NCBI GenBank assembly: GCA_029531795.1 | Contig: JAPEIS010000006.1 | Coordinates: 558,001 to 622,000 of the forward strand | Direction of reading: 5' to 3' | Length of the DNA stretch: 64,000 nt | Source: Sclerotinia nivalis | Lineage: Eukaryota > Ascomycota > Leotiomycetes > Helotiales > Sclerotiniaceae | In this document: positions 1-10,586 of the stretch, piece after piece | Layout: each line of letters starts with the position of its first letter | Numbering within the stretch: position 1 is the stretch's first letter | The notes under the pieces: generated by a model | Database searches by the model: none | What the model was told of the DNA's origin: nothing | Seen by the model: only the letters and a program-made list of their open reading frames with translations | Made by a program: the position numbers and the translations under genes

Positions 1-1231
1 CGAGATCTACTCAAACGGGGACTTGGTTGAGCGTGGTGAGTAGCCTGTCATAAACACTTCACATCTGAGTGATTACTAAGAGATTCATAGATACTGGTTA
101 CAATGCTGATGGTGAGGAGATCGATGAAAATGGAAATGTCATCGAAAAGAGAGCGAAGAAAAGCAAGAAGGGTACGTTAATCTGGCTGTTTTGAACACAG
201 ATTTCGGATACTGATATCTGTATAGCCAAGAAACCCCAAGCACGCGCTGAGAGTTCTTACGATGCCGCCGGCAATGAGATTGATGAAAATGGCAACTTAG
301 TCGAACGTGGTGAGTACCATCAAAATTTTATCTCTTCAACCCTGGACAGCTTGCTAATAGTCACAAGATACAGAATATAACGCTGCTGGCGAAGAGATTG
401 ATGAGAATGGAAACTTAGTCGAGCGTGGTGAGTACCATCAATGTCTTCTCTATACAACCCTGAATAGCTTGCTAATAGTCACAAGATTCAGAATATAACG
501 CTGCTGGCGAAGAGATCGATGAGAATGGAAACGTGGTCGAAAAGAGAGCTAAGAAGGCCAAGAAAGGTATATCAACATCACTTATTCGAGTTCGTTCCAT
601 ATTAACATCTTTTAGCGAAGAAGAGCAAGAAGGCCCAGGCACGCGTTGAGAGTTCTTACGATGCCGCCGGAAATGAAATTGATGCAAATGGCAACTTGGT
701 TGAGCGTGGTGAGTAAACTGCCCAGCTCTCAATAACCAAACCCGGGAACTTCATCTAACATATTCGAAAGACACAGGTTACGATGCCTATGGCAATGAGA
801 TTGACGAGAATGGACAATTAGTCGATCGTGATACGGAATATGATGCCAATGGCAACGAAATCGACGAGAAGGATAGTGGCAACGAAGAGTACGACGCACA
901 GTATGTATTAACTTTCCTATTCCCATCTCTCTTTACAATGCATAATTGCTAACTTTTTCTTCAGAGGAAATGAACTTGATTCCAACGGAAACGTCGTCGA
1001 GCGTCGAAACAAGAAAGACAACAGCAGCAAGAAAAACAAAAAGGCGCAGAAAACTCGTAGAGGTATTTCCTCCCCATTTCTTTCCTACCTACCTACGCAA
1101 TCCAAATAAATCCTTGGGATGGCTATAAAAATCATTGACTAACATACCATGTAGATTTCGATGCTTATGATCCCCAATACGACGAGGCCGGCAATGAGAT
1201 CGACGAGAATGGAAATTTGGTTAATATCTAA
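1..1231 (+). CDS. Repeated-exon protein of unknown function, 3' part (5' end outside window)
   Basis: Function not recognised. Exons read as <1-35, 91-171, 226-309, 368-427, 486-566, 616-708, 771-900, 965-1062 and 1155-1231 (stop TAA 1229-1231). Nearly every exon encodes one copy of a motif of the form Y-(D/N)-A-x-G-(N/E)-E-I-D-E-N-G-N-x-V-E-(R/K), often followed by a basic tail (RAKKAKK, RAKKSKK). All introns are phase 1 except the one at 901-964, which is phase 2 and cuts a repeat in the middle. Internal exons are therefore symmetric 1-1 units whose number can change without breaking the frame. Each donor is GTGAGT-, GTACGT- or GTATAT-like. The VEKR/VERR dibasic sites would suit a Kex2-type protease if the protein is secreted, but the signal peptide, if any, lies outside the window. 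The acceptor at 770 could alternatively be the CAG at 776, giving two fewer residues. Confidence 0.75.
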
Positions 1232-1771
1232 GCTCGCTTCATATTTCACATCTGCATATTTGTGCACCGCCTTTCTGGTTGCGCGCATTAGTTTGGTCTC
1301 GCGTAGTGGTTTCATCAATCCTTAGAATGTTTAGTATGCGTCTCATTACGTGTTACATTTATTTGGTACCCTTTAAATATCTTTACATGTGATACCCGTG
1401 AAAAACAACCTTAGAAACATGATGTGAAGATTCAGATACATTCCATATTGATGTTGGAGCCACATCTCGCGAACCGAGCCATCCCCTGAAACACCAAACG
1501 ATATTTGAAACTCGTCTTGTATCTAGTGAGTCTTGACAGGGTATATTTGCCCGGATCATTTACTTCCAGATGTATGCTTGTGTGATTATCTGTGCCCATT
1601 TAATGTTAAGGCGTAGGCTTTACAATTTCACAGCTATTCTTGTTCTTGCAACATCGGGCTGTCTTGATAAAACTAGCAGTATTATTCACATCTAAAAGAT
1701 TAGCTAGATACAAAGCTTCTATTACTCTTATCATGTGTCCGTTTCCTTTTATTCATCATCATCATCATCGT
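1232..1771. other. Intergenic, between convergent 3' ends
   Basis: This stretch holds the 3' flanks of the repeated-exon gene (+) and the FIT-family gene (-). I see no coding potential or structured RNA. A short CAT triplet run lies at about 1754-1769. Confidence 0.6.
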
Positions 1772-2764
1772 TTAGATCCCCGGCATCCCTAATACCGATC
1801 TCACAGTAGGATTCAACCTCGGCAACCAAAACACAACAAACACTCCTCCGAAAGCGACAATCAGTCCTGTTAACTTCTCAAACCACGTATGGAAATATAT
1901 GGCCGTCATAGCTAACATAAACAAACTCAATCCCGCCACCCCAAGTATAATCCTCACACTAAGTCCTAACCATCCATCTTGATTCAATCCCTCTGCTTCA
2001 TTCTGCGGAGGAGCCTCCACTTCCGCAGATTTGATCGCTCCATCTCCCATCACTATTGTACGTTCCTCCTTTATTCCCGAGCTGCGTAGCACAACATGAA
2101 GTACTTCTTGAAAAAGAAACATACTCCCAAGAACAAGCAAGAATACATGCCCACTAATATCATGACCACCCTTCCATTTTCCACCCACAGCTTTACAAGC
2201 TACCCCCGTAAGAAACTGACGCGTATTAACCATATCGACGTTTCCCTTCTCTGCCGCATCAACCATCTCACATTGACCACCGGTTATAATAAATCCGCGA
2301 TCAATAATTGCCGGGCCGAAAAACCATTGCGTGACGAAGACCCACCAGGTCGTAACAACTGCATATCGTAAAAATCCGCGTAGTCGTCTTGGTGTTAGGG
2401 TGAAAACGCCCGGAGGTCCGGTCGATGGATGCGTCAGGAGGAAGAAAAAATAACTGGCGGTAATCCATGCCCAACCTTTCTTCACGAACCATTGGTTGAA
2501 TATATTGCTTTTCTTTGCGAAATAGGAGGGCGCGGTGCTGGGCGGATGAGATTGAAGTGCGGCGTCATATTCCGATGCTCGTACATCGGGGCTTAAGACT
2601 GAGAATATTGAGCCTAGGAGTAATGTCGCAGGGTAAATTGAGAGAAGTATCGATTCGAAAGTAGTTGGAATGAATGGAGATCTTCGCGGTGTCATTTTAA
2701 CACTTGTTGATGACGCTTCAACTATCCGCGTCGAGCGTCTTTTGGTCTGGGAGGGCGATTCCAT
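1772..2764 (-). CDS. SCS3: FIT/Scs3 family ER lipid-droplet protein
   Basis: Predicted 330-aa polytopic membrane protein of the fat-storage-inducing transmembrane (FIT) family, the relatives of yeast Scs3/Yft2. Members act in the ER membrane as acyl-CoA diphosphatases needed for lipid-droplet budding and phospholipid homeostasis. The family histidines are visible in HDISGH (mid-protein) and in YFHTWFEKLTG (near the C-terminus), each beside a hydrophobic segment; about six membrane segments can be seen. The frame is open 63 codons further upstream, but I chose the ATG at 2764 (MESPSQTK...) because the upstream extension is not family-like. No intron. It is divergent from the EXPERA-like gene at 3193, with 428 bp between the starts. 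Confidence 0.85.
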   Translation of the reverse strand: MESPSQTKRRSTRIVEASSTSVKMTPRRSPFIPTTFESILLSIYPATLLLGSIFSVLSPDVRASEYDAALQSHPPSTAPSYFAKKSNIFNQWFVKKGWAWITASYFFFLLTHPSTGPPGVFTLTPRRLRGFLRYAVVTTWWVFVTQWFFGPAIIDRGFIITGGQCEMVDAAEKGNVDMVNTRQFLTGVACKAVGGKWKGGHDISGHVFLLVLGSMFLFQEVLHVVLRSSGIKEERTIVMGDGAIKSAEVEAPPQNEAEGLNQDGWLGLSVRIILGVAGLSLFMLAMTAIYFHTWFEKLTGLIVAFGGVFVVFWLPRLNPTVRSVLGMPGI

Positions 2765-3192
2765 TGTTGGATATGATACTATAACATAGGGTATTGAACA
2801 GAAGAGGGAACCGTCTTTTATATTGAGATTGAAGACGGTGATCAAATACAGTGACAACCGTAGCACTGGATCAGAGGCAAGAAATTTCGAGGAATCAAAA
2901 ATGTAGCCTATGACGTTTGACCCTTTCCTGTAAATTTTGCCATGTGTGTTCACGAACAGGACAGGGATCGGAATTAGGAAAGCCCGAGAGCTTTCCCCAG
3001 ATTCAATTGATTGATTGATTTGATTGATTAGGGTTAGAAAGGAATGTAAGATCTTACAACAAGTTTCAAAAGAAGATCTGAACAGATTGTCTATTTAAAT
3101 ATTTATCAAAATAATTCTATCCGAATATTCACCAAATAATTTAAAAAATAAAACAAAATAAAACAAAACAAAACAAAACAAAACAAATAAAA
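2765..3192. promoter_or_regulatory. Shared divergent promoter with ACAAA repeat
   Basis: This 428-bp intergenic region lies between two divergent membrane-protein genes and must hold both 5' regions. A pure (ACAAA)n-type tract at about 3151-3186 directly precedes the ATG at 3193, and a TTGATTGAT repeat lies near 3006-3028. No TATA box stands out. Confidence 0.45.
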
Positions 3193-4032
3193 ATGGTCTC
3201 AACACGCGGGCACCCGCAGGAATTTCCCGAAACACCCACTCGCACACCTACCATCCCCTCTCGCAATCCTCTCCGCAAAGGACCATGGGCGCACACCCCC
3301 TCAAACCTCACCATCATCTGGCTCTTTATTTCTCTGCCACTCGTAGCATGGGATGCCGGATATGTTATTCTTCGACCTCTTTCTATGCCCGGCGGATCAC
3401 TGCATTGGCCAATTTGGGCTCCGTATGAATTATATGGCAAGGTCGATTATATATATGGATGGAAGGCTTATAATGAGCATAATGGATTTACGGCTGCGCA
3501 AACCTTTTTGAATGTTATTGAGAGCTTCATGTATTATTACTATTTGTATATTTTATATGCTTATGGGAAATCATCGGTGGCTCAGGGAAGAGGTGCTCCT
3601 AAGAATTCGGGGATTCTTGGAGAGCAAAGGTTTGTGGATGGCAAGATGGGGGCGCTGGCTGTGCTGGTGGGTTATAGTGCTGCTGTTATGACTGTGAGCA
3701 AGACGGTTTTGTATTGTAAGTTTGATTTGGATATTGGCTTTGGTGATGTTTTTGCTAAGATGATTTTAGGGATGAATGAATATTATTCTGGCTTTGAAAA
3801 TATTGGTCATAATAGTATTCGTGATCTTATATTCTTATGGATCATTCCAAAGTAAGTTATTTGAAGTTGTAGGAGCTATGCATATTCTCTAACTTTCTTT
3901 AGTGGTGCATGGCTCGTTGTTCCTTCGTATATTATATATGTGACTGGAAGTGAGATTATTCAAGGTTTAACCATCGCTGCTGGAGGAGCTACGGCTTCGA
4001 ATGATGATGTTTCTTTGGCAAAGACAGAATGA
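3193..4032 (+). CDS. EXPERA/emopamil-binding-like membrane protein
   Basis: Two exons, 3193-3851 and 3903-4032, give 262 aa. The intron has donor GTAAGT and acceptor TTTAG. About five hydrophobic segments alternate with conserved-looking loops: a WDAGYV start, RPLSMPGG, HWPIWAPYELYG and, after the splice, NGAWLVVPSYIIY. This pattern resembles the fungal branch of EXPERA/emopamil-binding proteins, a fold used by sterol isomerases and TM6SF/sigma-2 receptors. The assignment rests on remembered family resemblance, and an uncharacterised membrane family is the alternative. I cannot name a substrate. The second exon supplies the last membrane segment and a short polar tail ending in KTE. Confidence 0.7.
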
Positions 4033-4603
4033 AGCAATGAAACAGGTTTATGATATATATGAGAGGCAATTGACTATGGAACGGATTTTGGGGGATTTTT
4101 TTTGGTTTGGCTTTTGAAAAGTACTGCGAAGACGCGATACCACGAAAGTAGAGCACGTAATTGCAGAAAATTATGATTGATATATTAAGGCATAATTTTA
4201 CTCTTTGCTTAAGACAAGACATGATATAAGGCAGCGCCATGAAGTCTATTAACATAATCTAATAAATGCGATAGGCCACTTAACGGAATAGACAGTGATT
4301 TATGACGAAGCTACGCCATGGCAGCAATGTCAATTATCTAGTACAAATGTCTGCAGCTATTGAGCCATTTTGTAATGAGCTGAAGGAGATTTTAGATAAT
4401 AGCTGCGGAGCAGAGCAGAATAGTAGTAGAGCATTTTTGTAGCATTTCTGTGATATACAAGTGCTACGCGTTATCACTGCAAATCAACTTCAAGGCACAT
4501 CAATGTTTGACCCACACTCTCTTGCTTTAGTGAAACCATCTCTTTATATACCAAATCGCGAGCCGAGTCAACAACCACTACTAGAAGATAACTTCTAAAT
4601 AAA
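4033..4603. other. Intergenic, upstream of tRNA-Thr
   Basis: No gene is supported here. The only structure is a short inverted copy of the tRNA-Thr D-arm/anticodon region at 4456-4480, listed separately. Confidence 0.6.
4456..4480 (-). repeat. Inverted 25-nt fragment of tRNA-Thr
   Basis: The minus strand here matches tRNA-Thr bases 4615-4639 at 24 of 25 positions (D loop through anticodon). The match stops sharply on both sides, so this is a fragment and not a second tRNA gene. It lies about 125 bp upstream of the intact tRNA in opposite orientation. Confidence 0.75.
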
Positions 4604-4685
4604 GCCTGCTTGGCGCAGTGGTAACGCGTAGCACTTGTATTTATTAGAGATGCTAAGATCATTGGTTCGATTCCAGTAGTAGGCA
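4604..4685 (+). tRNA. tRNA-Thr(UGU) with 10-nt intron
   Basis: The cloverleaf is readable by eye. The acceptor stem 4604-4610 pairs with 4678-4684 (one G-U), with discriminator A 4685. The A box TGGCGCAGTGG and B box GGTTCGATTCC match consensus. The T stem is ATTGG/CCAGT. The anticodon stem TAGCA 4629-4633 pairs with TGCTA 4651-4655. The anticodon loop is 17 nt instead of 7; placing the anticodon TGT at 4636-4638 and an intron at about 4640-4649, one base 3' of the anticodon, gives a normal loop. A T-rich stretch follows at 4687-4700 and can act as Pol III terminator. Confidence 0.92.
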
Positions 4686-6406
4686 ATTTACTTTTTAATT
4701 TTCGAGGGGGTTTGTTGTGTGGAAGGGTTAATTTTTAGTGGTGATGGTGGAGGAGAAAGAAAGGATCGTTTGAAAGAAGGAGAACGTTGAAAGATTTGTT
4801 CGGGGGTTTCTCTTTGTGTGATGTTTAGTTTTGGGGTTATGGATGATGCTGATTTGTGGGTTAGACGGTACTGTATTGGTGGGTCTAACAGCCCACCAAA
4901 TAAATTCAATAAATGGATTTCTCTTCTACATGCATCCATTTCCAACTAGTCGCTCCGAAAAACACTTTTGGATCACAGATCGAATTTTTGTTCGGTGATG
5001 GATCTTCTTCTGGCTTTCGTCCAGAAAGCAAAGTCTACACAGCCAGGCTTGGAAGAATTCTCAAAGTTTAGGTTGACCGCTAGTGCCGTCTACGCCTTAT
5101 CAGATTGTTTCGAGGTTTTAATATCCGGAAGATCATCTATTATAATGTTCTAATTTTAAACATGATTTCAACGTCAAGCACCTATCTTGAGTTTCTTGGG
5201 ATTAGTATGTGAATATTGATAGTTTTGGTACGGAGTACAATTATTCACTGTTCTACCCCTTCATCTCATCTTTAGCCTCTCGGTTATTTAACCCAACCAG
5301 CCATGTAACTTGGGGATCAATATTTTCGATGATTTAAGTTATGGGACAGATCTGATGCTAGGCTTCAGCGTACCAATTTTTTTGATATGATATGGTATAA
5401 GGGGTTCAAGTGGATTCAATATTGGATTAGTTCAATGTACCTAGAAGTGGTGAATCTTCGAGCACGGTTCAATACTTAATGGATTCAAGTGACATAAGAT
5501 ATGTTCTTCTCATAGTAGATGCTCATATAGACATGTAAGTGGATTTGAACAATGCCTCTTGCATTTCCTAGCGCCTTAAACACAAGAGTCTACCCATCAA
5601 AGGAAAGCCTCCTTGAAAAGTAAGGAATGCCGCTTAAACTTAACATTCGATTCTGTGAAAAGTTAAAAGCGGCCCTCGATCCCTGCTTCAGATCCGTGAC
5701 AGATGTGCAACAAATAATATTGTTGCACGTGAGCACCATTTATTATCGAATGAGGAAATTGACTACCATTGGGCAATTCCCACAATTGGAGTTCAAAAGT
5801 TTGTGGCTACTCGACGTCTCAATAATGTCCCCAATAAATGTGATGACAACCTTGGGATATCATGAACAACTCAAAGGCGGAAAATGGATTTGAACGTGCA
5901 AGTGGTACACCATGTAAGATCTTACATCATCGCAAGCAAAGACTCTTGGCAGAGTCGATGGCTTCACACCTTTGAAGTTGATATAAACTTCAAGCACCTA
6001 CCAACATCTCTACGCCCAGCAATTCCTAAAAGTCCGCGGTCCCATATGTCAACACATGGAAACCAGACGAAACTGAGCATCTAAATATCATGGCCGGTGG
6101 TTCAGGTGTAATATCTATGAATCAATTTATCCAAGGAATTTTATGAAAATTGCTCCTACTGCTTGCGAAGACGAGGAGATGGATAGGGTATTGAAAGACA
6201 AACTCGGAGGACTCGAAAAGAGAGGTCCGATGTGGCTCAGGTGGCTTTTGATGCCTTAGGCCATAATATTGGAATCCCGTAGAATGCGCTAGACCCATTA
6301 AGGCTTGAGCATTTTGAGGTAAAGTGAAACTCATCGGCACTTCGACAGACTTAAAAACAACAACAACAACAGACAATCCAAGAAAGAAGTATCGACAATA
6401 TCCAGA
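4686..6406. other. Intergenic, no supported gene
   Basis: About 1.7 kb of moderately AT-rich DNA with only short scattered open frames. None has splice signals, codon bias or a domain that would support a gene. A CAA run at about 6357-6370 lies just before the F-box gene, in its likely 5' UTR. Confidence 0.55.
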
Positions 6407-7588
6407 ATGATCACGCTGTGGAATTTTTTCGGAAGACTTGGGTTAACCACTCGAACTGATACCGCTGCCGAGGCAGAAGAGAAGTCAATTGCATCGCAAC
6501 TATTTCGCCTTCCACCAGAAATTATATCATTGATAACAAGCATGCTTCCAACACCATCTGTTGCCTGTCTTGCTCTCTGTAACCGCCGTATGTATCATAT
6601 ACTTGGGCCTGAGTCCTGGAAATCCTTCAAAAGTGAAGCACCTGATGTCTTGCTCGCATTTCTATCATTGTTAGCGAAAGACCTTCCTGAGCACTTCGTA
6701 TGTCAAGAATGTACCTGCATTCATCGAATAAGTGTAATTAAATGGCCCCGCATAATTAAACACCGCTTGGGCCCTCCTTGTACTCGGAATAGTTTAGGCT
6801 ATAGTCTTTTGTTTTATTCGAGGTTTCGAATATATTTTTCTCACATCCAGTTGGCAATAAGGCAACATTTACACGGTACCGATATTGGATTTCCTCTTGA
6901 AGCTTTTCGGGTCGTAGAGGTTGAACACGATCAGTACAAGCAGAAAATTGCTTTGTTGTCTGTCGATGCCCAGATTGTCTCTAATGAACTTTTGATGCGG
7001 TCTCAAACATGGATTTTACTCCCACGAAGCCAACAAGACGAATTCATCGACAAATTAGCTAAGGACAGCTTTTCGACTGAACTCTGTATACATGCACGAC
7101 TAGGGCCTCGTGATGAAAATCTAGTATCAAATCTGGTGAGATCTAGGCTTGACCAGCGAGAGGCTCGAGAAAAGTGTCCTACACAAACATTGCAATGTCT
7201 TTATTGTTGGATGGACTTTGTGTTAGATGTAAAAGATTTTGGAGAGCGAGGGCTTGCGGTGGTTATCACAAGATGGGTCAATCTAGGTGCTGGGCTAGAC
7301 ATCGAAGATGCGAAATGGAAAAGTCATACCACCACACGCATGGATAGAGGTGTTCATCACCCGCATCATCCAGGAGATATTCGAAAAGCCTTCGAGGACC
7401 AGGAACGATTGTCGTTGGAAGAGTTCACTGCTGACATTCAATTGCAACTGTTTTCGAGGAGAAAAGTTCGATTGATTTATCGAGGGTCGGATGGCCTTGT
7501 CTGGAAGTGGGATCAATACAAGCGCTGGTATCTAGCTCCCTCTGGACCGCCTGAAATGAGCTTTTGGGAGTTTTTGAGGAGCCCGTAG
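6407..7588 (+). CDS. F-box domain protein
   Basis: Single exon, 393 aa. An F-box-like segment starts at about residue 33 (FRLPPEIISLITSMLPTPS, followed by LALCNRRMYHILG), the usual position and spacing of this SCF-adaptor motif. The remainder has no recognisable repeat. Two Cys pairs (CQECTC near residue 100 and CLYCWMD near residue 265) could bind a metal, but this is not established. Such fungal F-box proteins present substrates to an SCF ubiquitin ligase; the substrate here is unknown. The first in-frame ATG after the CAA-rich leader was taken as start. A C-terminal Trp/Tyr-rich block closes the protein. Confidence 0.8.
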   Translation: MITLWNFFGRLGLTTRTDTAAEAEEKSIASQLFRLPPEIISLITSMLPTPSVACLALCNRRMYHILGPESWKSFKSEAPDVLLAFLSLLAKDLPEHFVCQECTCIHRISVIKWPRIIKHRLGPPCTRNSLGYSLLFYSRFRIYFSHIQLAIRQHLHGTDIGFPLEAFRVVEVEHDQYKQKIALLSVDAQIVSNELLMRSQTWILLPRSQQDEFIDKLAKDSFSTELCIHARLGPRDENLVSNLVRSRLDQREAREKCPTQTLQCLYCWMDFVLDVKDFGERGLAVVITRWVNLGAGLDIEDAKWKSHTTTRMDRGVHHPHHPGDIRKAFEDQERLSLEEFTADIQLQLFSRRKVRLIYRGSDGLVWKWDQYKRWYLAPSGPPEMSFWEFLRSP

Positions 7589-9048
7589 ACGCAGATGGAA
7601 GATGATTCCTTGCAACTGGTGGTATTTCTAAGAGTGTATACTGCAATTGAGGATGGAGTGTGGGTGGGATATTGGGCACAAATTAATCCTGTATGTAAGA
7701 TGGGGCTGTATTACAGGCTTCTCTTACAGTTTAATGTGTGGAAGTTGAATCAGATATGAGATGGATGATATGGTAGAAATCCAGATGTTTAGTAATACTG
7801 ATATTTGAGGTGATTGCGAGAATTCACGCGCCAAACAACAGTGTGTGCGGTCAATTATTGTGTAACGGCCATCAAATATACCCTTGTGCAAACGATCAAC
7901 GCTACTTAACGTGAGATCCTGATGATTCGATTGATTCTATATTCCAGTCATTCAAATGTGATGTTTTTTGAGCTGTACAGAGATTGTGAGTACGCACCAG
8001 CTGGTGTAGCATAACTATAACTTTTATGCATTTTCTGCGGATAGACGAGGTCGAGGTCGATTGGAGAGAAGGGATGGCCTCAGAATCCGAAGAAAGATTC
8101 CAAGGTTCAATTCAAGGCTCAAATGGGAGGGCACAATGATTCGCCGGATCGAGGTCGTTTTAAACTGGACGTGGAAGGAAGATATAAATGAAGTCTGGTT
8201 CAACCAAAGTTATTTTATATTGGATTTGGAGAAAAGATTTGATGTCAGATTCAAATGGGACAACATTCCGGCATGATTGGCCGCCTCCGGGTCATTTCAC
8301 GCCGGGTCAGAAAGGAAAAGCTGGCCGAATCACTTTGAAGTCTGTTTACATCAATGGGACTTAAGGTTTGGAAAGCAGATGCAAGGCAGATGCAAGGCAA
8401 ATTGCTCGATTTCCTCACCAGATTTACTCTTTTTTCATAAGGCAGGAGAAGACAGCTCTAACTGGCTCGCTCACGTGGACAAAATCCAGCCATCGAAAGA
8501 GGAAGGAAGTTCCTTCCTTCCTCGCAATTTCATCATACCCCAACTAGCGCACACTAAATTTTGGTACTTCAGCTTTTCGGACGCTCGCACAAACTTTTTC
8601 CTCTCCTCTTCACCCCAATCGAAGTTTTCATTGCACGCAAGAAGATGAGCTTGCACTTCTGCGTAGTGCTGGTGACTAGTAGCCCAAAGGGTGAAGCTAG
8701 GACGAGCTCAACCTGTGCAGTATTTCAGTGAAAACAGGTCAGTTCCACCTCAAGTCATTGAGTTCTTGTCCGCCGACTAACCGCATATTCTCTGAAAGTC
8801 CTTACAGCCGATCATTGTATTCACTCCTCTAGCAGCTATTTGAATTTATCGGGTACGCAAAGGGTCTTTGGGGCGAATAGAACACAAGACCCTATGTTTT
8901 TTACGACCCAGATACTTGACGATTCCCCTACCAATAAGACCACCCACTGTGAAGTTCATCGGTGATTCAGAAAATAGTGGGTAACCTTACAACTTCTTCT
9001 GGAACATGGCACAACAGTAAAAACTAACCACTTGATTTTCATAGTTGA
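7589..9048. other. Intergenic, uncertain small-gene region
   Basis: No gene can be defined with confidence. A CT-rich promoter-like stretch lies at about 8595-8640, followed by an ATG at 8645 that opens only a short frame. Several intron-like junctions follow (for example a CTAA branch and CAG at about 8780-8808), but no single spliced frame emerges. A coding-like block just downstream is listed separately. Confidence 0.4.
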
Positions 9049-9267
9049 CTGCCGAAATGCCCTTGCGCACCACTGCCTCTACAACCAAGTCCTTTGGCGA
9101 CTTGTCCTTCCGAGTTGATAAAAGTGGAAGGGGAAACACGGAAATCTGATGCAAGCATATATCAGAAATTTGCGCTGGTTGCAGGATGGGTTTTCCGCGT
9201 GCTGGATCGATTTCATGACGAACGTCATGATGATATATTGGAAGAAGAAGCAACTTTGACAGGTTGA
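9049..9267 (+). other. Coding-like block, possible last exon of a small unknown gene
   Basis: A 72-codon open stretch begins right after an in-frame TGA at 9046-9048 and ends at TGA 9265-9267. Its last 39 codons read like protein (SIYQKFALVAGW, then VFRVLDRFHDERHDDILEEE). There is no ATG in frame, so it would need splicing from upstream; the acceptor-like TTTTCATAG at 9044 is not in the right frame. The minus strand over 8987-9289 is also open, which weakens the case. Function unknown. Confidence 0.25.
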
Positions 9268-10586
9268 ACAACAGATTTTCTGAAATCATAGTTACGGTTA
9301 CCAGAATTCAACTTTGTGTCTGGAATAAAGGAAAGTGAAAATGGGTAATGGAGGAATAACGAGGTTATGGCCGAGCAGAGCGGCTAACCTTGCAAGAGAA
9401 GAGCAGGGAGTAAGAAGTTTTATGCGCCGGTAATGTACAGATGTATAGACTAGAATAGTGTTACATTGAACTTATTCTTAACATCTAAGAGAGTTTTACC
9501 ATTAGTGAATGTATTCAGGTTAGTGGAGATGATGTAACGAAAGTCCAGTCCTTACTGTTGCTATTATTGTCTTTTTTGTAAATAGTAGGTACCATTAATA
9601 ATCAGTCCTGGATTGATTTATTAGACCTTACCTACTGATTTCATAAGAACAATTCTTCCTTTAATTCTTTTTCCAGTCAATTATTATTCAAGCAATAGTA
9701 TATAAAAACCCTTTATAGATTCCTATAAATGGAGGGCCTCCCTACCTACTTAATACTCTAATGAAATGTTCTATAATAAATTGAAACGATGATTGATTGA
9801 TATCAAAGTCGAGTGAAACCATTTATTCACCCACATGTCGACTACTCCTTTCAGGTCAAAGGAGGGGCTACATTAGCTAAACAGCAATCAGAATCAGAAT
9901 ACACTAACAGAATCTCAGACTTTTTCACTTCACTTCAAAGAACAATCAATTCTAAACTTATTAAACCCTAAATAAACCCCTTTATCCCTTCACAAAATTA
10001 TCATCATTGCATGATAGATATATTGATAGATATATTGATTGATTTCATCTTTTTTTCCCTCTTCATTGTTTGATCAAATAAATTATTCACCTGCACTTAA
10101 CCTACTGGCGCATGCATAATAGAGGAAATAAGAATTTATAGTATCCACGAGCCTGGGTAAGAAAAGCAAGAAAAGCAACTGAAAACAAGAAAATCCGCCT
10201 ATCATCGCCACTAAAATAAATTCATTAGCAAATCAACATCCTTGCTGAAAGCGTCCGTTCATCGAACCATCTACATCCACATCCACATCCACATCCACAT
10301 CCCAATCCCAATCCCAGAACTTTACTACCTGCCTTTACAAACCACACAAGCAACGCATTTCTTATTTCTCCACCTCAATACAACCACCAACAATACAACC
10401 ACTTTTTTTGGGCTTTCGCGCTCGATAAGATATCCCTCAAACCCTCAAGGAATTTGTTATTATTCTACTCCGGCTGGCCGAGAATATCGGGCTTGATTCA
10501 TATTCGCTATTACGTTGGAACATTTGAAAAAGGAAGCATACAAGGCAGGCAACATTTGAAGGGTGCGATAAGGGTACCGTATAATA
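9268..10586. other. Intergenic, AT-rich; 5' region of the SPRY gene
   Basis: No gene seen. It includes AT-rich runs at 9640-9740 and 9960-10110 and a short ACATCC repeat at about 10273-10301, followed by CCCAAT copies. The 3' part is probably the long 5' leader of the SPRY-domain gene. Confidence 0.5.

Noticed and set aside
8061..8648. Two adjacent open frames (71 and 123 codons)
   Set aside because: No recognisable domain or splicing; repeated GATTC/GGTTCAA-type simple composition suggests non-coding DNA.
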